Shown here: in pieces, positions 34,019-42,136 of the stretch
Layout of the letters: each line of letters begins with the position of its first letter
Numbering within the stretch: the first letter of the stretch is position 1
Origin: JAWKXU01 sp964468045
Lineage (GTDB): Bacteria; Pseudomonadota; Alphaproteobacteria; Sphingomonadales; Sphingomonadaceae
Assembly (NCBI GenBank): GCA_964468045.1
Contig: CAYXTO010000012.1
Span: forward strand, 29,038-93,037
Direction of reading: 5' to 3'
Length of the DNA stretch: 64,000 bases
Position numbers and translations under genes: made by a program
Notes under the pieces: generated by a model
The model's input: the letters and a program-made list of their open reading frames with translations, nothing else
The model's database searches: none
What the model was told of the DNA's origin: nothing

Positions 34019-34099
34019 AGTGCGGTCTCCTGTATAATAGCGGTTCGTGCGCGCGTCTTAATGCGAAACGCGAATAAGCGAAAGGGGGTCCCGCTTATA

Positions 34100-34792
34100 T
34101 CAGGCGATGGCGCGCCATAGCGGGAAACGAAGCAGCCTGCCGCGCGTTTCGATCAGAGCGTGAATGGCGTCGGCGGGTTGCATGGCATCGAGGATCACCG
34201 GATCGGCCGCGTCCATTCCGCCGGTAAGCGCGCCGAATGCAGGCAAAATCATGCGGGCGCCACTTCTCCGGTCCTCGCTTAGCACTGCGCAGGGCCGGGT
34301 GATCCGCCTGCCCCGCGCGCTGATCCGCAAGCGTGGATGGAAGTGGCCCGAAAGTTCGAACCTGGTTTCACCGGCCCTTGCCTTGTGGCGGAGAATCACT
34401 CCGCCGATCTCCAGTTCCGTTTGCACTATGCTGTCCCGGATCGTGCCAGGTTCGCCATCATGATTGCCGGTGATCCACACCCAGTCCACCGCGCGCGTAA
34501 GAGCGTCGAGCATTCCCGCCGCATGCGGTTCGAGCCGCCGCACGCCGCCTTCGTCGTGAAAATTGTCACCGAGCGTATAGACCCGCCTTGCCCCGGTCTC
34601 GCGGATGGCGAGGGCGACTCGCTCCAACGTCTCGCGGCTGTCATAAGGAGGCAGCATTTGCCCGTTTCGCGCAAAGAAGCTGGCCTTTTCCAGATGCAGA
34701 TCGGCCACCAGCAGCGCGGCCTCGCGCGGCCAGTAGAGCGCGCCGGACCGAGTCAGCAGCCATTCCTGATCCGCGAACGAAAGGGGAACCAT
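34100..34792 (-). CDS. pdeM: PdeM-type metallophosphoesterase (ligase-associated DNA damage response)
   Basis: 230 residues. Calcineurin-like motifs in order: LVADLHLEKASFFA (DxH), TLGDNFHDEGG (GDNFHD), WITGNHDGEPG (GNHD), and SGHFHPRLRISARG (GHFH). This matches PdeM, usually found with a DNA ligase, an exonuclease and a helicase. None of those is nearby here. The start at MVPLSFADQ fits the family; the frame is open upstream. It is divergent from hemF with 94 bases between starts. Confidence 0.88.
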   Translation of the reverse strand: MVPLSFADQEWLLTRSGALYWPREAALLVADLHLEKASFFARNGQMLPPYDSRETLERVALAIRETGARRVYTLGDNFHDEGGVRRLEPHAAGMLDALTRAVDWVWITGNHDGEPGTIRDSIVQTELEIGGVILRHKARAGETRFELSGHFHPRLRISARGRRITRPCAVLSEDRRSGARMILPAFGALTGGMDAADPVILDAMQPADAIHALIETRGRLLRFPLWRAIA

Positions 34793-34886
34793 GTCCTTCC
34801 CTTGCCCAAGCCGCACGCAAATGGCAAGCGGAGGGCGCACACCGTGCGGCGGATGGTTTGGCCGCCCAGACAATGGCAATGGTGAA

Positions 34887-35744
34887 ATGAACGACTGGAC
34901 CCGACATACTGATCATGCAAGGCAATGGTTTGAAAGCCTTAGAGACCGTATTTGCGCCGAATTCGAGGCGATCGAACGGGAAGCGGGCAGCGATGCCTCG
35001 TTCGAATATCTGCCCTGGCGTCGCGAAACGGACGATGGCAGCGATGGGGGCGGCGGTACGCGCGGCCTGCTGAAAGGCAAGGTGTTCGAGAAGGTCGGCG
35101 TCAATGTCTCGACCGTAGGCGGACAGTTCACGCCGGAATTCGCGCAGCAAATTCATGGAGCAGAGGCGGAGAATGCCGGTTTCACGGCCACCGGCATCAG
35201 CCTGGTGGCGCATATGGTCAATCCGCATGTTCCGGCCGTGCATATGAACACGCGCTTCCTCACGACCGGCAAGGCGTGGTTCGGGGGCGGGGCGGATCTC
35301 AACCCGCCGATCCCTTACGAGGAGGATACGCAGGCGTTCCATGCGGTTTTCCGCGCCGCTTGCGCCGGCCATAATCCGACCTATTACGAGCGTTTCAGCA
35401 AATGGGCGGACGAATATTTCTTCATCCCGCATCGCGGCGTGGCGCGGGGCGTGGGGGGCATCTTCTACGACCATCTGGAATGCGGGGACGATGCCGAATG
35501 GGAGCGGAACTTCGCCTTCACCCGCGATGTGGGTGAAGCCTTCCTGGCCGCCTTTCCGCCATTGGTGCGCAAGCGCATGAATATGGAATGGAGCGAAGCG
35601 GACAAGCGGCGCCAGCTCGAATGGCGCGGGCGCTATGCCGAGTTCAATCTGGTCTATGACCGGGGTACGCTGTTCGGCCTCAGGACCGGCGGCAATATCG
35701 ATGCAATCCTGATGAGCCTGCCGCCCGAAGCCACTTGGAGCTGA
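34887..35744 (+). CDS. hemF: Oxygen-dependent coproporphyrinogen III oxidase
   Basis: 285 residues. Converts coproporphyrinogen III to protoporphyrinogen IX using oxygen. Family blocks: GGGGTRGLLKGKVFEKVGVN, TGISLVAHMVNPHVPAVHMN, TRFLTTGKAWFGGGADLNPP and YAEFNLVYDRGTLFGL. The length is typical. It supplies heme in aerobic growth; the cbb3 oxidase locus begins about 1 kb further on. It is convergent with the OmpW-like gene. Confidence 0.97.
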   Translation: MNDWTRHTDHARQWFESLRDRICAEFEAIEREAGSDASFEYLPWRRETDDGSDGGGGTRGLLKGKVFEKVGVNVSTVGGQFTPEFAQQIHGAEAENAGFTATGISLVAHMVNPHVPAVHMNTRFLTTGKAWFGGGADLNPPIPYEEDTQAFHAVFRAACAGHNPTYYERFSKWADEYFFIPHRGVARGVGGIFYDHLECGDDAEWERNFAFTRDVGEAFLAAFPPLVRKRMNMEWSEADKRRQLEWRGRYAEFNLVYDRGTLFGLRTGGNIDAILMSLPPEATWS

Positions 35745-35795
35745 GGGTTTCTTCCCTTCGTCAGGCCGGCATTGCTTCAAACGGCGGCGCACTGC

Positions 35796-35815
35796 CGGAT
35801 CGAGCTTGCGATCCG
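35796..35815. terminator. Hairpin between hemF and the OmpW-like gene
   Basis: Arms CGGATCG and CGATCCG with loop AGCTTG lie between two convergent genes. It could stop transcription from either side, but no T-tract follows. Confidence 0.4.
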
Positions 35816-35838
35816 ACAGCGCATCGTTGCCGGGTTGC

Positions 35839-36528
35839 CTAGAATTTGAAGGCCAGACCGGCGCTCAGGACCCAGGGATCAAGATTGTGCTTGGTCTCCA
35901 GAACCTTCGCCCCGCTGGCATCATACCATTTGGCGTCGACAGACAGGAAATAGCGCTTGGCATCGAGGCTGATTCCCAGCCCTGAGTCATTCACCGGAAT
36001 ATCGATGCCGGCCTGCAGCGCGAAACCGAATGCATTATCGATCTTGGCCTTTTCAGCGCCTAGCGCCTGCGCGGTCGATCCGGCTTTCTCGTCGAAGAAG
36101 ATGAAGTAGGTCGGCCCGGCGCCGATATAGGGCTTAATTCCGCCAGCATTGAGATGGTACTTGGCCGTAAAGGTCGCCGGAATGATCTTGGCGTTCGAAA
36201 CCAGCCGCGCTCCGGCAAGTGCCCCTTTCCCGTCCACATCGTGCTGGGTGACGCAGCAGATCGTCTCGACCGATACGTTAGGCGTAAAGAAATATTCGAT
36301 CGCCACGGTCGGAACGAAATTGTCATCCGCTCCTGTCTCCACATCTGCCGGAAGCGCGGCGGCCACCGACGGAGCGGCAAACTTCACCTTGTCCAGTTCG
36401 CCATCCGGCAAGACGGCGGTACCCAAAACCTTGACCTGCCAGGCACCGGCATTCTCGTTGGCCATGGCCGGGTGGGAAAAGGCAGCGGCGGCAGCGGCTG
36501 TGGCGGCCAGCGCGATAGTCTTACGCAT
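35839..36528 (-). CDS. OmpW family outer-membrane protein
   Basis: 229 residues. A signal peptide (MRKTIALAATAAAAAAFSHP) precedes an eight-stranded barrel: WQVKVLGTAVLPDGE, NFVPTVAIEYFFTPNVSVET, TFTAKYHLNAGGIKPYIGAG and a C-terminal LSAGLAFKF. OmpW channels admit small hydrophobic molecules. It is divergent from ccoN; the shared gap contains an FNR/FixK-type box, and in E. coli ompW is known to respond to FNR. The start is fixed by the signal peptide. Confidence 0.9.
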   Translation of the reverse strand: MRKTIALAATAAAAAAFSHPAMANENAGAWQVKVLGTAVLPDGELDKVKFAAPSVAAALPADVETGADDNFVPTVAIEYFFTPNVSVETICCVTQHDVDGKGALAGARLVSNAKIIPATFTAKYHLNAGGIKPYIGAGPTYFIFFDEKAGSTAQALGAEKAKIDNAFGFALQAGIDIPVNDSGLGISLDAKRYFLSVDAKWYDASGAKVLETKHNLDPWVLSAGLAFKF

Positions 36529-36641
36529 AAGCTTAGTTCCCGCGTCGTGGTGGCCACCCCGTGCGGCCTCGACTGCCACGTCGCATGGGCGCTTGTGACA
36601 AACCCCTCCCTCCGGGACATTGACGTGCCGCAACGCAAAAA

Positions 36642-36655
36642 TTGACACGGGTCAA
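36642..36655. promoter_or_regulatory. FNR/FixK-type box between ompW-like gene and ccoN
   Basis: TTGACACGGGTCAA, a perfect palindrome of the form TTGAC-N4-GTCAA, fits the FNR/FixK consensus TTGAY-N4-RTCAA. It lies 63 bases before ccoN and about 115 before the OmpW-like start. A weaker half-like TTGAC sits about 22 bases left. Confidence 0.8.
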
Positions 36656-36717
36656 TGTTGCGCTGGCGAAGTAGCCATAAGTCGGATGCCTCTCTCCCGA
36701 CGAGAAGGCTCTAGAAA

Positions 36718-38373
36718 ATGGAATCGGTACTAACGCGCGCCGGATGGTGGTTCGCAGGGCTATTGCTCGCTGTAATGGCGATAGCTGCAGCCAAGGATAG
36801 CGGATACGCCATTCATATGACCTTGATCGCGCTCGCGGCCCTGATCGGGCTATGGGTCAGCATCAGCCGAGCGGACTACGGGGCGATAGCCCGAGGTATA
36901 TTGCAGACCCCCGCCGACCCGGGGCGTTATGACGACGACCCGATCCGCTGGGGCGTGATCGCCACCGTGTTCTGGGGGATGGCCGGTTTCCTGGCCGGAG
37001 TGTTCATCGCACTTCAGCTCGCCTATCCGCACCTCAACCTGGAGCCCTATCTCAATTTCGGACGATTGCGACCGCTGCATACTTCGGCCGTGATCTTCGC
37101 CTTTGGCGGCAATGCCCTGATCGCGACCTCCTTCTATGTCGTGCAACGCACCTGCAGGGCGCGGCTGGCCTTTCCCGGCCTCGCGAGATTCGTATTCTGG
37201 GGCTACCAGCTCTTCATCGTCCTCGCGGCCACTGGCTATCTCCTGGGCGTCACCCAGTCGAAGGAATATGCCGAACCCGAGTGGTATGTGGACTGGTGGC
37301 TGACGATCGTCTGGCTCGCCTATCTCGCGGTCTTCGTCGGCACCCTGGTGAAGCGCAGCGAGCCGCATATCTACGTGGCGAACTGGTTCTATCTGTCCTT
37401 CATCGTCACCGTGGCGATGCTGCATGTCGTGAACAATCTCGACCTGCCGGTCAGCCTGCTGGGCTCCAAGAGCTATCCGGTCTTCGCCGGTGTCCAGGGC
37501 GCGCTGGTGCAATGGTGGTACGGACATAATGCGGTCGGCTTCTTCCTGACCGCCGGCTTCCTGGCGATGATGTACTACTTCGTGCCCAAGCAGGCCGAAC
37601 GCCCGATCTACAGCTACCGCCTGTCGATCATCCACTTCTGGGCGCTGATCTTCCTGTATATCTGGGCGGGTCCGCACCATCTCCACTATACCGCGCTGCC
37701 CGACTGGGCGCAGACCCTCGGCATGGTTTTCTCGGTCATGCTGTGGATGCCGAGCTGGGGCGGCATGATCAACGGCCTGATGACGCTGAACGGCGCATGG
37801 GACAAGGTCCGCACCGATCCGATCATGCGCATGTTCGTGCTCAGCCTCGCCTTCTACGGGATGAGCACCTTCGAGGGACCGATGATGAGTCTGAAGAGCG
37901 TGAATTCGCTCTCGCACTATACCGACTGGACCATCGGGCACGTCCATTCCGGCGCGCTGGGCTGGAACGGCATGATCACCTTCGCGGCGATCTACTTCCT
38001 GGTCCCGCGGCTGTGGGCGCGCGAGCGGCTCTACAGCCTGCGCATGGTCAACTGGCACTTCTGGCTCGCGACGCTGGGCATCGTCTTCTACGCGGCGTCC
38101 ATGTGGGTGGCGGGGATCACCCAGGGCCTGATGTGGCGCGAATATGGCACCGATGGCTATCTGGTGAACAGCTTTGCCGATACCGTGGTGGCGCTCCATC
38201 CCATGTTCCTGATGCGCGCATTCGGCGGGCTGCTCTACCTTGCGGGCGCGGTTCTGCTGGTGATCAATGTCTGGGCCACCATTCTCGGCAAATTGCGCCA
38301 GGAAGCGCCATTGAACAATGCCGCCTACGATCCGGCGGCAGACCACCCGCTTGTTCCGGCAGCGGCGAACTGA
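36718..38373 (+). CDS. ccoN: cbb3-type cytochrome c oxidase subunit I
   Basis: 551 residues, catalytic membrane subunit with low-spin heme b, high-spin heme b3 and CuB. Histidine ligands include LHTSAVIFAFGGNALIATSF and QWWYGHNAVGFFLTAGFLAM, followed by IIHFWALIFLYIWAGPHHLH. The N-terminal part adds extra helices before the core, as in other alphaproteobacteria. It reduces oxygen with high affinity and pumps protons. It is first of eight co-oriented cco genes, 13 bases before ccoO, under an FNR-type box. Confidence 0.97.
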   Translation: MESVLTRAGWWFAGLLLAVMAIAAAKDSGYAIHMTLIALAALIGLWVSISRADYGAIARGILQTPADPGRYDDDPIRWGVIATVFWGMAGFLAGVFIALQLAYPHLNLEPYLNFGRLRPLHTSAVIFAFGGNALIATSFYVVQRTCRARLAFPGLARFVFWGYQLFIVLAATGYLLGVTQSKEYAEPEWYVDWWLTIVWLAYLAVFVGTLVKRSEPHIYVANWFYLSFIVTVAMLHVVNNLDLPVSLLGSKSYPVFAGVQGALVQWWYGHNAVGFFLTAGFLAMMYYFVPKQAERPIYSYRLSIIHFWALIFLYIWAGPHHLHYTALPDWAQTLGMVFSVMLWMPSWGGMINGLMTLNGAWDKVRTDPIMRMFVLSLAFYGMSTFEGPMMSLKSVNSLSHYTDWTIGHVHSGALGWNGMITFAAIYFLVPRLWARERLYSLRMVNWHFWLATLGIVFYAASMWVAGITQGLMWREYGTDGYLVNSFADTVVALHPMFLMRAFGGLLYLAGAVLLVINVWATILGKLRQEAPLNNAAYDPAADHPLVPAAAN

Positions 38374-38386
38374 GGGGGGCGCAGCC

Positions 38387-39133
38387 ATGAGCATCACCGA
38401 ACGTCACAAGAAGCTGGAACGCAATGTCACTCTCCTCGGCGTAGCCGCGTTCGTTGCGGTCGCCATTGGCGGCATCGTGGAGATCGCACCGCTGTTCTGG
38501 ATCGACAACACCATCGAGAAAGTGGAGGGAATGCGCCCTTATACGCCGCTCGAACAGGCGGGGCGCGACATCTATATCCGTGAAGGCTGCTACACCTGCC
38601 ACAGCCAGATGATCCGTCCGTTTCGCGACGAGGTGGAACGCTACGGTCACTACAGCCTGGCGGCGGAAAGCATGTACGACCATCCGTTCCAGTGGGGTTC
38701 CAAGCGGACCGGGCCGGATCTGGCGCGGGTTGGGGGGCGCTATTCGGACGAATGGCACATACAGCACCTCAAGGATCCACGCTCCGTCGTGCCTGAAAGC
38801 GTCATGCCGCCCTATGCCTTCCTGGCGGACAACGATCTGGAAATTGGCGATCCCGCGGCCCGGCTGACTGCGCTCAAGCATCTCGGCGTGCCCTATAGCG
38901 CAAAGGATATCGCCCAGGCTGAAGCGGATCTGAAGGCCCAGGCCGATCCTGAGGCCGACGCGGGCGATCTGGCCAAGCGTTATCCCAAGGCGCAGATCCG
39001 AGATTTCGATGGCGATCCCTCACGCATCACCGAGATGGATGCGGTGGTCGCCTATCTCCAGATGCTCGGCACCCTGGTCGATGTGTCAAGCGCCTCCGCC
39101 CAGGAAGAGCTGGCCACGGAGACGGGCCGATGA
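38387..39133 (+). CDS. ccoO: cbb3-type oxidase monoheme subunit II
   Basis: 248 residues. One N-terminal membrane helix (LLGVAAFVAVAIGGIVEIA) and a periplasmic cytochrome c domain with Cys68-x2-Cys71-His72 (GCYTCHSQMIRP). The Met ligand is probably in SVMPPYAF. It passes electrons from CcoP to CcoN. It overlaps ccoQ by four bases. Confidence 0.97.
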   Translation: MSITERHKKLERNVTLLGVAAFVAVAIGGIVEIAPLFWIDNTIEKVEGMRPYTPLEQAGRDIYIREGCYTCHSQMIRPFRDEVERYGHYSLAAESMYDHPFQWGSKRTGPDLARVGGRYSDEWHIQHLKDPRSVVPESVMPPYAFLADNDLEIGDPAARLTALKHLGVPYSAKDIAQAEADLKAQADPEADAGDLAKRYPKAQIRDFDGDPSRITEMDAVVAYLQMLGTLVDVSSASAQEELATETGR

Positions 39134-39303
39134 GCGAGCATTCAACCTACGACATGCTGCGCCACCTGGCCGATAGCTGGGGGCTGCTGGCGATGATGAT
39201 CGTGTTCGTCGTGCTTGCCGCATGGCCGTTCCGGCCGGGCGCGAAGCAACGCAACGACGAAGCGGCACGGATAATCTTCAAGGATGAGACCGATGGCGAA
39301 TAA
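39130..39303 (+). CDS. ccoQ: cbb3-type oxidase small subunit CcoQ
   Basis: 57 residues. A single membrane helix (LLAMMIVFVVLAAWPF) follows a short polar start (MSEHSTYDMLRHLADSWG); the end is charged. CcoQ stabilises the complex, and AWPFRPG after the helix fits the family. Start overlaps the ccoO stop (ATGA); the end overlaps the ccoP start by 11 bases. Confidence 0.9.
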   Translation: MSEHSTYDMLRHLADSWGLLAMMIVFVVLAAWPFRPGAKQRNDEAARIIFKDETDGE

Positions 39304-40234
39304 GCGCATCGATGAACCCACTGGTGTCGAAACCGTCGGCCATGAATGGGACGGTATCGAAGAACTGAACAATCCGCTGCCGCGCTGGTGGCTGTGGACA
39401 TTCTACGCCACGATCGTCTTCTCGATCGGCTATTGCGTCGTCTATCCGGCCTGGCCGCTGCTCGAGAAGGGTACGGAAGGGGTCCTGGGATGGACCAGCC
39501 GGGGGCAGCTGGCCAAGGAACTGCAGGCGGAAAGCAGCCGGAAGGCACCCTTGCTCGCTGCTCTCTCGCAGATACCGGTCGAGCGCCTGCCGCGAAACGG
39601 AGCAAACATGCGCGCCGCCATCGCGGGCGGGCAGGCCGCCTTCAAGGTCAATTGCGTGCAGTGCCATGGCTCCGGCGCGGCCGGCTTCAAGGGCTATCCC
39701 AATCTCAATGACGACGACTGGCTGTGGGGCGGCGACCTCAAGACGATCGAATATACGATTACCCATGGCATTCGCCAGCCGGGCGACAAGCAGACCCATT
39801 TCAGCCTGATGCCTGCCTTCGGCCGCGATGGCCTGTTGACGGGACCGCAGATCCAGGATGTGGTCAGCCATGTCCGGACCCTGTCGGGTCTGGAAAAGCC
39901 CAGTGCATCCTCAACGCGCGGCACTGCGATCTTCGCCGAGCAATGCGCGAGTTGCCATGGCGTTGACGGCAAGGGCAGTCGTGGGTTTGGCGCACCCAAT
40001 CTTGCCGATGCGATCTGGCTCTATGGCGGGGACCGTGCGACGCTGACCGAGACTCTCACCAATTCGCGCCAGGGCGTGATGCCGGCCTGGGGTCAACGGC
40101 TCGATCCTGTGACCATCAAGATGCTGGCTGCCTACGTCCATTCGCTGGGCGGCGGCGAAGCCTTCGTCGAGACAGCCGCCGCAACGGCTGATGCTGCGGC
40201 GGCACCGGCGGGCCAGGCCAATGAGCCGAATTGA
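39293..40234 (+). CDS. ccoP: cbb3-type oxidase diheme subunit III
   Basis: 313 residues. N-terminal membrane helix RWWLWTFYATIVFSIGYCVV preceded by GIEELNNPLP, a hallmark of CcoP. There are two c-type heme sites, Cys121-x2-Cys124-His125 (CVQCHGSG) and Cys218-x2-Cys221-His222 (CASCHGVDG). It accepts electrons from cytochrome c or bc1. It overlaps ccoQ by 11 bases and ccoG by 14 bases. Confidence 0.97.
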   Translation: MANKRIDEPTGVETVGHEWDGIEELNNPLPRWWLWTFYATIVFSIGYCVVYPAWPLLEKGTEGVLGWTSRGQLAKELQAESSRKAPLLAALSQIPVERLPRNGANMRAAIAGGQAAFKVNCVQCHGSGAAGFKGYPNLNDDDWLWGGDLKTIEYTITHGIRQPGDKQTHFSLMPAFGRDGLLTGPQIQDVVSHVRTLSGLEKPSASSTRGTAIFAEQCASCHGVDGKGSRGFGAPNLADAIWLYGGDRATLTETLTNSRQGVMPAWGQRLDPVTIKMLAAYVHSLGGGEAFVETAAATADAAAAPAGQANEPN

Positions 40235-41690
40235 AACCATCGTTCCGGCGCGCAAGGCGAAGCCGCCGGAACAGCTCTACGCGAAGCGGGAGCCGGTCTT
40301 CAACAAGCGGATCGACGGGCCCTTCCGGCGCTTCAAATGGTTCGTCATGGTGGTCACCCTGGCGATCTATTATCTTACCCCCTGGCTGCGCTGGGATCGC
40401 GGAGCCTATGCGCCCGACCAGGCAGTGCTGATCGATCTTGCCCATCGCCGGTTCTACATGCTCGGCATCGAGATCTGGCCGCATGAATTCTATTTCGTGG
40501 CCGGGCTGCTGATCATGGCCGGGATCGGCCTGTTTCTCGTGACCAGCGCGGTGGGGCGCGCGTGGTGCGGCTATGCTTGCCCGCAGACCGTATGGACGGA
40601 TCTGTTCCAGCATGTCGACAGGTTCATCGATGGCGATCGCAACGCCCGGATGCGGCTGCACAAGGCCCCGTGGGGGCCGGCCAAGATCGCGCGCAGAACC
40701 GTCAAATGGGCAATCTATCTGGCGATCAGCTTCGTTACGGGCGGGGCGTGGATACTCTACTTCGCCGACGCGCCCTCGCTCTTTCGCGATTTTTTCTCCG
40801 GCGATGCTCCCGCCGTCGCTTACGGCACCGTGGCGGTCCTCACGTTCACCACCTTCTGGCTGGGCGGTTTCATGCGGGAGCAGGTCTGCGTCTACATGTG
40901 CCCCTGGCCACGGATCCAGACCGCCATGCTGGACGAAAAATCCCTGATCGTCACTTACAAGCACTGGCGCGGCGAACCGCGCGGCAGCGTGAAGCAGGCG
41001 GAGAAGAATCCCTTGGCTTTCGGGGACTGCATCGATTGCAACCAGTGCGTGGCGGTATGCCCTACCGGCATCGACATCCGCGAGGGCGCACAGATCGGCT
41101 GCATAACCTGCGCGCTGTGCATCGATGCCTGCGACCGGGTGATGAAGCAGGTCGGCCGCCCGCGCGGACTGATCGACTATGCAACGCTGGAAGATTCCGA
41201 GCGCGAGGCCGCCGGGCAGCCCGCCCGGCCTGTCTGGAAAGCGCTGCTGCATGTCCGCACCCTCATCTATTTCGGCGTCTGGGGCGCGATCGGCCTTGCC
41301 CTGCTCTTCGCGCTGGGCGCGCGTACCCGCATCGACATATCGGTCGCGCAGGATCGCAATCCGCCCTTCATGATGATGAGCGACGGTTCGGTGCGCAATG
41401 GCTACACGCTCAAGCTGCGCAACATGCAAAGCCGCCCTCGCGTGATGGAAATCGCTCTGGACGGGATGCCCGGCGCCAGCATGTGGACGGATGAAATGCC
41501 GCGTTCGGCCGCTGTCCGGAAAATCCGCCGGACCCTTGCCGCGGATACGGTCGAAAATCTGCGAACCTATGTCATCGCTCCGCCTGGCGCAGCCGCGCAG
41601 GATTTCACCTTCCACCTGCAAACGCTCGATGAAGATCGCGAGAAGGACAGCAGCGATGCTCATTTCGATGCACCGGAGGCTACCCCATGA
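40221..41690 (+). CDS. ccoG: CcoG (FixG/RdxA), iron-sulphur membrane protein
   Basis: 489 residues. Several membrane helices and cysteine motifs: WCGYACPQTVWTD, MCPWPR, and two 4Fe-4S groups CIDCNQCVAVCPTGID and CITCALCIDACD. A C-terminal immunoglobulin-like domain follows (residues about 370-480). CcoG is reported to reduce copper(II) for cbb3 oxidase assembly. The start overlaps the ccoP end. The N-terminus (VPARKAKPPEQLYAKREPVF) is typical. Confidence 0.95.
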   Translation: MSRIETIVPARKAKPPEQLYAKREPVFNKRIDGPFRRFKWFVMVVTLAIYYLTPWLRWDRGAYAPDQAVLIDLAHRRFYMLGIEIWPHEFYFVAGLLIMAGIGLFLVTSAVGRAWCGYACPQTVWTDLFQHVDRFIDGDRNARMRLHKAPWGPAKIARRTVKWAIYLAISFVTGGAWILYFADAPSLFRDFFSGDAPAVAYGTVAVLTFTTFWLGGFMREQVCVYMCPWPRIQTAMLDEKSLIVTYKHWRGEPRGSVKQAEKNPLAFGDCIDCNQCVAVCPTGIDIREGAQIGCITCALCIDACDRVMKQVGRPRGLIDYATLEDSEREAAGQPARPVWKALLHVRTLIYFGVWGAIGLALLFALGARTRIDISVAQDRNPPFMMMSDGSVRNGYTLKLRNMQSRPRVMEIALDGMPGASMWTDEMPRSAAVRKIRRTLAADTVENLRTYVIAPPGAAAQDFTFHLQTLDEDREKDSSDAHFDAPEATP

Positions 41691-42136
41691 CCAGCCGTTT
41701 CACCGGGCGCCACATGGCGCTGATCCTCGTCTGCTTCTTCTTGGTCGTCATCACCGTCAATGTCGTCATGGCCCGTTTCGCCAGCTCGACTTTCGGCGGC
41801 GTGGTGGTCGAGAATTCCTATGTCGCGAGCCAGCATTTCAATCGCTGGCTGGAGGAGGCAAAGGCGCAGAAGGCGCTGGGCCGCGAGGCTTCGATCGACT
41901 GGCGGGATGACGGGGTCGTGGCAATCCTGCTCACCGACGCTCCGGATGCAGCTGCCGTCACGGCAATCGCGCGCCATCCCTTGGGGCGCCTGCCCGACAG
42001 GACGCTGCGCTTCATGCCGGATGGCGGCGGCCGGTTCGTTTCGGCGGAAACGCTGCCTCCCGGGCGCTGGCAGTTGCGGTTCGAGGTGCGGAACGGGGGG
42101 CGGATCTGGCGCCATGAAGAGGAACTGCTGAGATGA
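41687..42136 (+). CDS. ccoH: FixH family protein (CcoH)
   Basis: 149 residues. An N-terminal helix (MALILVCFFLVVITVNVVMA), then SSTFGGVVVENSYVASQHFN, the FixH signature, then a beta-rich periplasmic domain ending LPPGRWQLRFEVRNGG. CcoH helps assemble and stabilise the oxidase. It overlaps ccoG and ccoI by four bases each (ATGA). Confidence 0.93.
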   Translation: MTSRFTGRHMALILVCFFLVVITVNVVMARFASSTFGGVVVENSYVASQHFNRWLEEAKAQKALGREASIDWRDDGVVAILLTDAPDAAAVTAIARHPLGRLPDRTLRFMPDGGGRFVSAETLPPGRWQLRFEVRNGGRIWRHEEELLR

